Below, in pieces: positions 55,833 to 64,000 of a DNA stretch of 64,000 nucleotides. The DNA lies in the NCBI RefSeq assembly GCF_048266365.1, contig NZ_JBLWZP010000009.1:62001-126000 (forward strand), written 5' to 3'. This stretch comes from Galbibacter sp048266365 (GTDB lineage Bacteria; Bacteroidota; Bacteroidia; Flavobacteriales; Flavobacteriaceae). The position numbers and the translations under genes are program-made. How positions within the stretch are numbered: the stretch's first letter is position 1; each line of letters begins with the position of its first letter. The notes under the pieces were generated by a model. It did no database searches. It had not been told where the DNA came from and saw only the letters and a program-made list of their open reading frames with translations.

Positions 55833-58800
55833 TTATTTTTTTAACTTATAAAGTTCGGCTTCCTTATTGTTTATCGTAACGATCAGGTAGTTTTGATCAT
55901 TGACTGTTATGGTGTTCAATTGTGTAACTGCTTTGCTCAACAGATTTAATCCGAGCGCAGGAGTTAAAACTATATTTGTGTTGTTATAAATCATTGCTCC
56001 TGAAAAGGAATCGAAACGTCCGTGATATGGTTTGACGCCAAAATAATTTCCAGCGGCCAAAACCTCTTCCTTACCATCGTTATCAAAATCATAATTTAAA
56101 AACGCAGTGATTGGAGCCATTTGCAACTGAATAGGAAAGGGGTTAAAAACAAATTTTCCATTTTTATTCTCTAGCCAACCGGACTCAAGGGTATGTACTT
56201 CCAATAGTTCAGCTTTTCTAAGTGACTCTGGAGTGAACACTTCTTCGATGGTTTTTCCTGCAAATGATTCATAAGTGGTGAATTTCTTACGCATTAGTCG
56301 TACCATCTGACTGGAAAGGATATCCAAACCTGCAAGTGTATAGTAAGAACCGTTTTTTTCGGTTGCGATAACGGTTTCAGTTGCACCGTCAGCATCGAAA
56401 TCGGAATAATACATTTTCATAGGATATTGGCTTGAGGCTTTGAATTTTGTATTTGTTCCCCAATTTCCTAATAGATAATCTATATCACCATCATTATCTA
56501 TATCAAATGGCGTAATACTTTGCCAAAGGCCATTGAGTTTTTCTTTTAGAGGCTGTATTTCTTCCAATACACCATTGTTGTTCTTGAAAAATTTCGGTGC
56601 CATCCATTCTCCTACCACAATCAGATCCTTGATGCCGTCATTGTCAAAGTCGTCCCAAACTGCATCTGTGACCATACCTGATTTTTGCAGTTGGTTATTT
56701 TCGAGTATACTGAAAGCGCCATTGGTATTCTCAAGTAAGTATGAATTAGGAATATTGCCAAAGTCGTTGTTTACGGCATTGCTACCTACAAATAGGTCAA
56801 TGTCTCCATCGTTGTCAAAGTCATTTGACCTTACTATTGAAGCGTTTTCAAAATACTCAGGAAGTTCAACGCTACGCATCCCGTTTTCATTTTGTATGAA
56901 AAATGCATCGAGTAGGGGAGCCATTCTGTTGTAGTATTCACCACCGCCGGATCCCATGAAGATGTCATTTTTACCATCGTTATTGGCATCAAAAATTGCA
57001 GCAGTCACCACTTCTGTGTCCGTGTTTTTACTAACTTCAAGGTAGTCTGTGGCTATGAAAATGCTATCGGTTTGAATATAAATTTGGATTGGGTTCCCTT
57101 TGGAACTGCCAAAAAGGATGTCGTCTTTCCCATCATTGTTGAGATCACCCACGGTTGTAGCGGGACCGCGATCGGAAATTTGATATGGTATTAATTTCTG
57201 GCGGTTGAAATCAGTGAAATTATTTTCAGAGTGCACGAAATCTACTCCGATATTATCAGGAATCTTTTCGAATAATCTTTCCTTTTTTGTTTTCAGCAAC
57301 TCGTAATCGAAGACTTTTCTTTCGGATTCAGGTTCTATAAGGAGGGTCTGGTTCGTCGCTACCTCGCGAAGTTTTTGAAAAGTATTGTCTGGCCATATGA
57401 TCCAAAGTGAATCCACTGTACTCGCTTTTCCGTATCCAAAATGGAGTATAGGCTCGGAAGATGATTGAAAGCCCCGTACGGTATATAATTCTTTATATTG
57501 GACAACTCCATCAACATAGGAGAAAACCTTGGTGCCTATTCCGAAAGTGTTTTTTGTGCCTGTCTTAAATCGGAGTTTTAAGTAATTACGCTTATCGTTT
57601 ATCTTATTAATGTATAGGCTTGCAGGCGAATTAATGTTGTTGGTGACAATATCAATATCCCCATCATTGTCCAGATCACCCATAGCCATAGCAGTAGTAA
57701 CTAGGGTGTCATTTTTTATCCAAACTTTTGATCTATCGGCGAAAACCAAGGAATCAGATCCTTCGAAGATATAATTATGAACCTTTCCGCTGGGCATCAT
57801 GTCCAATGCTCTTTTGTCAACCAATCTAGTATTGTCAAGTTTCTTCTTGATATTTTGACTCGATACAAATTTGATATAATCCAGATCATTTGGACGCCTT
57901 GGAATACCATTGGCGACAAACAAGTCCTGTTGGCCATCCTGATTGAAATCTTCAAACAAGGCCGACCAACTCCAATCGGTTGCAGCCACACCGCTTAATA
58001 GAGCTGTCTCTGTGTACCCTGCCTCTTGTTGGTTTATATGAAGCATATTGCGGGTGAATTGATAATGATAGCCCAATACCTGAGTTCTCATTTTAAGCAT
58101 TTGTGGATTGTCGTCCCCTTCAGATGATTTTAAAACTCTTTCATCTTCAGGTAACATGTCCAATGAAAGTAGATCAGGAAAGCCATCGTGATTGATGTCT
58201 GCCACATCGTTCCCCATTGAGAAACGGCTGATGTGTCCAAAATTCTCCTTCAAGCGCTCACTAAATGTACCGTCTGTGTTGTTTATATAATAGTAGTCAT
58301 CCTCATGAAAGTCGTTACCCACATAAATATCAGGCCAACCATCTTGATTAAAATCAGCTATAGCAAGACCCAATCCATAGCTATTCACACCGCTGAATAT
58401 ACCAGCTTGCTCACTGACATCTGTAAATACACTGCCATCATTGCGAAGTAATTTATCACCGGTTGGGTAGGATCTCTTGTAGCGAAGTTCTACACTCCCA
58501 TAAGATTCCTGGGTGTGAACAGCGTGATTTAAGAGATAAATATCAAGGTCGCCGTCATTGTCATAATCCAAAAAGGCGGCTGTTGAACTGTAGGTGTCAA
58601 AATCTAATCCGTATGCTGCGGAACTTTCCGTAAAGGTATTGTCGCCATTGTTGATATAGAGTTCATTGTGTCCTTTGAAACCGTTAATCCCCACAACGGC
58701 ACAAACATAAATATCTAGTAGCCCATCCCCATTAACATCTCCCATAATGGCTCCAGTATTCCAGGTACTGTTGCCTTGTATTCCTGCTGAGCCGGAAATA

Positions 58801-59084
58801 TCTTCAAACTGAAGATTTCCTTTATTGAGGTACAGTTTGTTTTTTTCCTGATTTGATGTAAAGAAAATGTCAGCTAGACCATCGTTGTTGATATCACCAA
58901 TAGCTACTCCACCACCATTGTAGAAGTAAAGGTAATCTAGGATATTCATCTGATCATTTTCGGTTAAGGTATTGATAAAATCGATTCCAGTATCCTGCGC
59001 AGATGGATTGCTAAATAGCTCTCCTTGATCGCTGCAGGCGAATAAGGTTATTAAAATCAAAAGATATGTTGTTGTTTTAATCAT
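55833..59084 (-). CDS. VCBS/FG-GAP and ASPIC-UnbV lipoprotein (copy C)
   Basis: About 1083 residues. The signal segment TYLLILITLFAC ends in a lipobox. The N-terminal half has FG-GAP/VCBS repeats (for example GDINNDGLADIFFTSNQEKN and DYDNDGDLDIYLLNHA), forming a beta-propeller with Ca2+-binding DxDxDG loops. A central ASPIC/UnbV domain (GTKNTFGIGTKVFSYVDGVV ... DSLWIIWPDN) precedes a second repeat block. The ATG at 59084 overlaps the end of copy B by 8 bp. Copies A-C are paralogues. They are probably cell-surface binding proteins; function unknown. Confidence 0.85.
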   Translation of the reverse strand: MIKTTTYLLILITLFACSDQGELFSNPSAQDTGIDFINTLTENDQMNILDYLYFYNGGGVAIGDINNDGLADIFFTSNQEKNKLYLNKGNLQFEDISGSAGIQGNSTWNTGAIMGDVNGDGLLDIYVCAVVGINGFKGHNELYINNGDNTFTESSAAYGLDFDTYSSTAAFLDYDNDGDLDIYLLNHAVHTQESYGSVELRYKRSYPTGDKLLRNDGSVFTDVSEQAGIFSGVNSYGLGLAIADFNQDGWPDIYVGNDFHEDDYYYINNTDGTFSERLKENFGHISRFSMGNDVADINHDGFPDLLSLDMLPEDERVLKSSEGDDNPQMLKMRTQVLGYHYQFTRNMLHINQQEAGYTETALLSGVAATDWSWSALFEDFNQDGQQDLFVANGIPRRPNDLDYIKFVSSQNIKKKLDNTRLVDKRALDMMPSGKVHNYIFEGSDSLVFADRSKVWIKNDTLVTTAMAMGDLDNDGDIDIVTNNINSPASLYINKINDKRNYLKLRFKTGTKNTFGIGTKVFSYVDGVVQYKELYTVRGFQSSSEPILHFGYGKASTVDSLWIIWPDNTFQKLREVATNQTLLIEPESERKVFDYELLKTKKERLFEKIPDNIGVDFVHSENNFTDFNRQKLIPYQISDRGPATTVGDLNNDGKDDILFGSSKGNPIQIYIQTDSIFIATDYLEVSKNTDTEVVTAAIFDANNDGKNDIFMGSGGGEYYNRMAPLLDAFFIQNENGMRSVELPEYFENASIVRSNDFDNDGDIDLFVGSNAVNNDFGNIPNSYLLENTNGAFSILENNQLQKSGMVTDAVWDDFDNDGIKDLIVVGEWMAPKFFKNNNGVLEEIQPLKEKLNGLWQSITPFDIDNDGDIDYLLGNWGTNTKFKASSQYPMKMYYSDFDADGATETVIATEKNGSYYTLAGLDILSSQMVRLMRKKFTTYESFAGKTIEEVFTPESLRKAELLEVHTLESGWLENKNGKFVFNPFPIQLQMAPITAFLNYDFDNDGKEEVLAAGNYFGVKPYHGRFDSFSGAMIYNNTNIVLTPALGLNLLSKAVTQLNTITVNDQNYLIVTINNKEAELYKLKK

Positions 59085-62000
59085 TGATTTTAAATAGTTT
59101 AGGGTTCTGATTGTTGATGGCCAGAATGAGGAATTGATTACCGGAACTATCATTTAGAAATTGGATTTTTTTCACCTCACCTTTGACGTGTAACCCTGAG
59201 GTGTTATAATCTTGCCATTCAAAGTTACCCGTTCCGTCTCCTAACAAAACACTACCGTAATTAGCATCAAGTCTTGAAAATTGTGGTTTAAAACCATAGG
59301 TGTTCCCAGCCATGATTAAATCCAAATGCCCATCATTATTAATGTCTTTACAACTGATACCACAAACACAAGAGAACTGTACGCGTTTATCGAGTTTTTT
59401 GACTTGAAAATCTCCAGCGCCCTTATTCCATGCGATGATCGATTCTGAAAGTGAAACTGTTTTTACTATAGATTGATTCATCTTTTGCTCCGAAAATAGC
59501 TCTTGTATGGATTTTCCGGAATACTGAGATGCTTTGATATTCTGTTTCTTTAAGGAGCTTAGTTGTGCCGTAAGTTCTGACTTCATGTGGATAGGCTTGT
59601 CCTTTCCTTCAATAGTTCTTGTGGTGATTTGCTCAATAGTTCCGTTGTCGTCAAAATCGTTAATATACATTTTCATTGGGGCTTCACTAGAAGGCTTGTA
59701 GGCAATATTACTTCCCATGTTTCCAAGGATAAGATCAATTTTCCCATCATTATCCAAATCTGCAGCTTCAATTGTATTCCACCATCCTCCATATTGATCA
59801 AGTGCGGTGGATTTATGGGAGAGTTGTCTGCCAGAATTTTCAAACACCATCGGAGCCATCCAATCCCCGACCAATACCAAACTTTTTTTAGTTCGGTCAC
59901 CATCAAGGGCAACCCATATTGCATCTGTTACCATTCCGGCTTCTTTTAGATCATAGGCTATGCTTTCTGTTACGTTGATAAATGTTCCATCACCTTGATT
60001 TTCGAGAAGCAAATGTTTTGGGTTGATGCCATAAATACCCGGAACGCTTCTAGATCCGATGAACACATCGACATCGCCATCCCCATCAAAGTCGTAGGGA
60101 GCGATAACTGAAGTATTGTGATAGGTTGTTGGAAGCTCCTGACTACTTTTTGTAAAATTACCCTTGCCATCATTGATGTATAACCTGGTTCTATATTGTA
60201 ATGCATTCACCTCTTCGTTTCCGCCCGAACCTACCATGAGATCCAAATGACCGTCGTCGTTGACGTCAAAAAATGAAGCGGCAGTGTCTTCCAATAAACG
60301 ATCCTTTAAGAAATCCACTTGTTCAGTTTTTACAAAATCGCCATTTCCTTTATGCAGGTATAGTATCCCAGGCTGATTTTTGGCTCCTCCAATATAAATA
60401 TCTTCATTACCATCCCCGTTTACATCCCCAACTGCCAAAGAAGGTCCCTCACGAGAAGTCATCTTAGAAATCATTCCTTCAAAGTCAAAATCTACAAATG
60501 TATTTTCCTTGTGAGCTTCGAAGTTGTTTGCCTCGGACTCTGTTAGCAAGGGCTTTAAAACACTTTGAATACTGTAATCATATTTTTCAGTAGCCTCTGC
60601 TTGACTCAATTGGAGCTGTTGGTTTGTGCTGATACTATCGAGTTTAACGGTGTAATCGTTTGGCCATACCACTCGGATGGAATCAATCACTGATGTACTA
60701 CCAACTCCCAAGGTGACTGTATAATCCATGGACGACTGAAAGCCGCGATAGGGTATATGTTCATATAAAAGAGTCTGGTCGTCATAATACAAATTAACCG
60801 TGGTACCGATTGCAAAAGTGTTGGGTTTCTCACCAGTCAATTTTAGTTTGATATAATTATTCTCGGTTTGTTTTTCACTATTGTTTCTGTAAACAAAGCT
60901 TTGCATATTGACATTATTGACAATCAAGTCTAAATCTCCATCATTATCTAAATCTCCATAAGCTACTCCATTAGACATCCCTGGAGTGCTTAAGCCCCAC
61001 TGAGCTGCTTTATTAGTGAAGGTAAGATCTTTGTTGTTTTTGAATGCATAATTAGGGATGGGGGTAGAAGGCATTTTTGTAAGGATGGAGTCAATGGCTT
61101 GTTTTTGCCCGGTTAATGCCATTCTCTGGATAATTTCATTGGCAAAAAAATCTACAAAATCAATATCTGTTAGGTCGTGATTAATACCATTTGCAACATA
61201 GATATCTCTATAACCATCGTTATCCATATCGAAGAGCACACCTCCCCAACTCCAGTCTGTCTTACCGACGCCACTGTAATAGGCAATTTCTGAAAAAGAA
61301 CCGTTTCCGTTATTGAGTTGAAGTGTGTTTTGCATGAACTGTTGATAGAAGTCCTTGCTTTGTTTGAGTTTGAAAATATTATAACCCTCATAAATCGTTA
61401 CAGTTTTTGCTCGTGTATCTCCCTCAGGAAGCATGTCGGTTATAAAAATATCCGTCAAGCCATCGTTGTTGATATCCGCCATATCCACACCCATCGATGA
61501 TAAACTTAAATGGGAAGTCCAATTTTTAATTTCTTCACTAAAAGTGCCGTCTTGATTGTTGATATATAAATAGTCACGTTCATAGAAGTCGTTGGATACA
61601 TAAATGTCAGGATAACCATCGTTGTTGATATCGCTTATCATAACCCCTAGACCAAAACCTATTAAACTACCATATATACCGGCCTGTTCACTGACGTCTG
61701 TAAATTTATTGCCGTCGTTTCTCAATAGCATATCTCCAACCCCTCTAAAAATATCCGGAATACCTTCCCAGTTTTGGGCTCTGACCTCCCGTTGACCTGC
61801 GTAACCGAGGCTACTTACAGGGATATTACTATTGTTCAAGATGTAGGCATCCAAATCTCCATCTTTATCATAATCAAAAAATACCGCATGAGTGGTAAAT
61901 CCACTTTCTGCCAAATTGTATTCTTCGGCTTTTTCGGTAAAGGTTAAGTCGCCATTATTTATATACAGATCGTTGTTGTGGTTATTGCCTTCCATATTTC

Positions 62001-62451
62001 CAGCATTAGAAACATATATATCCAAAAGGCCATCGTTGTTGATGTCCACCATTGTCACACCAGTTGACCAGGGTTTGTCTCCACCTACGCCTGCTTTATC
62101 TGTGATGTCTTCAAATTTAAAATCACCCTTATTGAGATAAAGTCTGTTTTTTTCCATGTTGGCTGTCAGATAGATATCAGCAAGACCATCGTTGTTAATA
62201 TCGCCTATGGCAACTCCACCGCCATTGTAGAAGTTTCTGTATTTGAAAATATTAAAGTCTTTTTGATTTTCGATCTTATTGATAAAATCAATACCGCTCT
62301 CCTGGGAAGAAACTAATGTAAAAAGCATCTCTTCTTGCTCTAGCCCATTTACTGTTGTCTGTTTTTTATCACAAGAAAACAGGAGGCATAAAAAACTAAG
62401 ACTTAAGACTGTCTTTATCGAATGGGAGTATAGCGTTGTATTGTGCTTCAT
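59077..62451 (-). CDS. VCBS/FG-GAP and ASPIC-UnbV lipoprotein (copy B)
   Basis: A 1124-residue paralogue of copies A and C. The signal VLSLSFLCLLFSC ends in a lipobox. It has repeats such as GDINNDGLADIYLTANMEKN and DYDKDGDLDAYILNNS, a central ASPIC/UnbV domain (GEKPNTFAIGTTVNLYYDDQ ... DSIRVVWPND), and more repeats up to the C-terminus. Its start codon overlaps the copy A stop (TAATG at 62449-62453) and its end overlaps the start of copy C, so translation is coupled along the operon. Role unknown. Confidence 0.87.
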   Translation of the reverse strand: MKHNTTLYSHSIKTVLSLSFLCLLFSCDKKQTTVNGLEQEEMLFTLVSSQESGIDFINKIENQKDFNIFKYRNFYNGGGVAIGDINNDGLADIYLTANMEKNRLYLNKGDFKFEDITDKAGVGGDKPWSTGVTMVDINNDGLLDIYVSNAGNMEGNNHNNDLYINNGDLTFTEKAEEYNLAESGFTTHAVFFDYDKDGDLDAYILNNSNIPVSSLGYAGQREVRAQNWEGIPDIFRGVGDMLLRNDGNKFTDVSEQAGIYGSLIGFGLGVMISDINNDGYPDIYVSNDFYERDYLYINNQDGTFSEEIKNWTSHLSLSSMGVDMADINNDGLTDIFITDMLPEGDTRAKTVTIYEGYNIFKLKQSKDFYQQFMQNTLQLNNGNGSFSEIAYYSGVGKTDWSWGGVLFDMDNDGYRDIYVANGINHDLTDIDFVDFFANEIIQRMALTGQKQAIDSILTKMPSTPIPNYAFKNNKDLTFTNKAAQWGLSTPGMSNGVAYGDLDNDGDLDLIVNNVNMQSFVYRNNSEKQTENNYIKLKLTGEKPNTFAIGTTVNLYYDDQTLLYEHIPYRGFQSSMDYTVTLGVGSTSVIDSIRVVWPNDYTVKLDSISTNQQLQLSQAEATEKYDYSIQSVLKPLLTESEANNFEAHKENTFVDFDFEGMISKMTSREGPSLAVGDVNGDGNEDIYIGGAKNQPGILYLHKGNGDFVKTEQVDFLKDRLLEDTAASFFDVNDDGHLDLMVGSGGNEEVNALQYRTRLYINDGKGNFTKSSQELPTTYHNTSVIAPYDFDGDGDVDVFIGSRSVPGIYGINPKHLLLENQGDGTFINVTESIAYDLKEAGMVTDAIWVALDGDRTKKSLVLVGDWMAPMVFENSGRQLSHKSTALDQYGGWWNTIEAADLDNDGKIDLILGNMGSNIAYKPSSEAPMKMYINDFDDNGTIEQITTRTIEGKDKPIHMKSELTAQLSSLKKQNIKASQYSGKSIQELFSEQKMNQSIVKTVSLSESIIAWNKGAGDFQVKKLDKRVQFSCVCGISCKDINNDGHLDLIMAGNTYGFKPQFSRLDANYGSVLLGDGTGNFEWQDYNTSGLHVKGEVKKIQFLNDSSGNQFLILAINNQNPKLFKIND

Positions 62452-64000
62452 TATCGTGATTTTTTAAGAAAAACAGTTTTATTATTGTTGATAGTGATCA
62501 TATAATTGACGGTATCTTGAATTCTTATGGTATTGATGTTTCTTGCAGGCCCCGGGATGTCAAAATTCTGTTCATGAATTACTTCAAAGAATCCCTTTTG
62601 ATCATTGCGAAGGATCAGCCCATGAAGTGCATCAAGCCTTCCTAATTGGGTGCTGATCTCATAATTATTTCCAACCAGTAGTAGGTCGGCAAAACCATCC
62701 TGATCAAAGTCGTCTTTTTTAATATCAAAAACACTCGATGTCTGAGCCATAAAAGGAAGTGGATGTGGTGAGAAGTTATTAAATCCATCATTTTCAAAAT
62801 AGACAGATGCTAAAACAAAGGTTTGTTTTTTATAAGCATTCTCTATCTTTTCCTTGTCAAAAAGTTCATCAAAGCCGGCATTGGCAAAATCACTATAAGA
62901 AAGAAATTTCTTGTTCAGCATTGGAATTTGCTTGACAAGTTCACTTTTTGAAGAAAAGGTAGTTTCTGTATCCTGATAAAAATAGGTGATAACAGGCTCC
63001 TCCTGTCCATTGTCATCAAAATCGTTTCTATATAGCGTAATAGGCTGTGTTTCTGAGGCTTTTAACCGGGTGTTCAATCCCCAATTTCCAGCGATGATAT
63101 CCATGTCACCGTCCTTGTCAAAATCCCCTACTTCTAGTGAATTCCACCAGCCATTAGTTTTAGATAAGTTGCTGTTGAGTGGTTTTAGACTCTTTCCATC
63201 ATTAATGAAGATTGAAATAGGCATCCAATGTCCCGCTACTACAGCGTCCATGTATGTGTCATTGTTAAGATCTATCCACTTGAGATCTTGTACTAAGCCG
63301 ATGTTTTGAAACTCTGGCGCATAGGTTTCGGTAATATCCTCAAAGACACCTTGTCCGTTATTTTGAAAGATATATTGTTTTGGGGTTTTACCAAATTCCC
63401 TCGGGATCCCATTGGAAGTAATGCATAAATCAAGATCCCCATCATTATCAATATCAACCGCAGTTACTGTTGAAGCATGGATAAATACGTCCTTGAACGC
63501 AATACTGTCTCGGACCATTTTTCCATCAAGATTGATGTACAGCCTTGGAGATAGTGGTTCTCCTGTAATGAATTCGTTTCCTGCGCTGACCACAATTAAA
63601 TCTTGATCACCGTCTGCGTCAGCATCAAAAAAGAGATTGTCCACGTCTTCGCTTATGGCGTCTTTGTCAAAGAGATCTTTTTGAGTGGATTGAAATGTTC
63701 CATCAGCTTGTTGAAGAAATAATTCCGATGCTTGTGCTTTGGCGCCACCAATAAAGAAGTCTTCCAGGCCATCATTATTTACATCAGCCACTGTAGTTTT
63801 TGGACCTTGATTGGTGTTTGCAAAAGGAATTAGCGGATCTCTGTTGAATTCAATTGAGGTATGATCTTTATGCAGAAAATCAACTGGAGATTTTCTGTTT
63901 TTTAATAATCCCGAAATTTCATTAGGGCGGATATTCTCGTATTTGGAAAGTGCCTTTTTATAATCGACAACCAGGGTAGTGTCGATTGGTTGATGGTATA
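62451..64000 (-). CDS. VCBS/ASPIC-UnbV protein (copy A), 5' end outside window
   Basis: The minus-strand frame is open from the window edge (64000) to the stop at 62451-62453; only the C-terminal 515 or so residues are here. FG-GAP repeats resemble those in copies B and C (VADVNNDGLEDFFIGGAKAQ, DADADGDQDLIVVSAG, DFDKDGDMDIIAGNWG). An apparent start at 63791 is a GTG inside the sequence NQGPKTTVADVNND and is not the true start. The signal peptide and ASPIC domain must lie upstream. Confidence 0.85.
   Translation of the reverse strand, partial: YHQPIDTTLVVDYKKALSKYENIRPNEISGLLKNRKSPVDFLHKDHTSIEFNRDPLIPFANTNQGPKTTVADVNNDGLEDFFIGGAKAQASELFLQQADGTFQSTQKDLFDKDAISEDVDNLFFDADADGDQDLIVVSAGNEFITGEPLSPRLYINLDGKMVRDSIAFKDVFIHASTVTAVDIDNDGDLDLCITSNGIPREFGKTPKQYIFQNNGQGVFEDITETYAPEFQNIGLVQDLKWIDLNNDTYMDAVVAGHWMPISIFINDGKSLKPLNSNLSKTNGWWNSLEVGDFDKDGDMDIIAGNWGLNTRLKASETQPITLYRNDFDDNGQEEPVITYFYQDTETTFSSKSELVKQIPMLNKKFLSYSDFANAGFDELFDKEKIENAYKKQTFVLASVYFENDGFNNFSPHPLPFMAQTSSVFDIKKDDFDQDGFADLLLVGNNYEISTQLGRLDALHGLILRNDQKGFFEVIHEQNFDIPGPARNINTIRIQDTVNYMITINNNKTVFLKKSR

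Noticed and set aside
63789..63791. Apparent start of the copy A VCBS gene at 63791
   Set aside because: The frame stays open to the window edge and the codon is an internal GTG within a conserved FG-GAP repeat, so the gene starts outside the window.
55833..64000. Repeated GATNNNGATGG-like words that look like DNA repeats or a CRISPR-like array
   Set aside because: They encode the DxNxDG loops of FG-GAP repeats, in frame and at protein-repeat spacing; there are no conserved repeat-spacer units.

Overview
The window reads as chromosomal DNA of a marine-type member of the Flavobacteriaceae (Bacteroidetes). Evidence: A+T-rich DNA, promoter-like TAnnTTTG boxes instead of sigma70 boxes, many SpI/SpII exported proteins, ASPIC/UnbV-VCBS lipoproteins, a TPR-transmembrane-AraC regulator, and the order coaX / outer-membrane protein / TPR protein / lptC / CNNM-CorC protein / PpiD-like foldase that I recall from Flavobacteriia. 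No rRNA, CRISPR array, prophage or complete insertion sequence was seen; one tRNA gene (Phe) is present.

Layout. 0.3-9.8 kb: exported M13 peptidase, TPR protein, NAD-dependent epimerase coupled to a membrane M28 peptidase, CBS protein, GNAT-nitrilase fusion, a Lys-rich/Cys-rich miniprotein and ferritin. 9.9-19.8 kb: housekeeping (Tex, MetG, an ACT-like protein, a TlpA-type thioredoxin protein, Mfd). 19.9-23.8 kb: sugar and envelope genes (GalE, DegT-type aminotransferase, KdtA) and a small Ala-rich lipoprotein. 24.3-26.5 kb: TPR-AraC regulator and a VOC protein. 27.2-35.5 kb: five co-directional genes (HEAT membrane protein, processive GT2, TPR + YaiO-type barrel, DUF4838 protein, DUF1573 lipoprotein) that look like a synthase-dependent polysaccharide production and export system. 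35.5-36.7 kb: a trypsin-fold peptidase with a small companion protein resembling its N-terminal region.

37.2-45.5 kb is a module that looks richer in G+C: EEP-family phosphohydrolase, Y4yA-type PLP enzyme, FAD/NAD(P) protein, SbnA-type PLP enzyme, large-subunit catalase and a 5'-truncated IS4-like transposase, ending beside tRNA-Phe. It is probably acquired; the middle three genes probably make a diaminopropionate-related or siderophore-like amino-acid product. 45.7-53.5 kb is the coaX-to-PpiD envelope-biogenesis block. 53.6-64.0 kb is one minus-strand operon, cut by the window edge, of at least three large VCBS/ASPIC-UnbV proteins, a vanadium-haloperoxidase/PAP2-like lipoprotein and a GyrI-like exported protein, ending at a 32-bp perfect palindrome.

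The best candidates for an undescribed system are the 27-35 kb polysaccharide-type cluster, the SbnA/FAD/Y4yA cluster and the tandem VCBS-haloperoxidase operon. All functions come from reading the sequence and recalled family knowledge; no database search was run.
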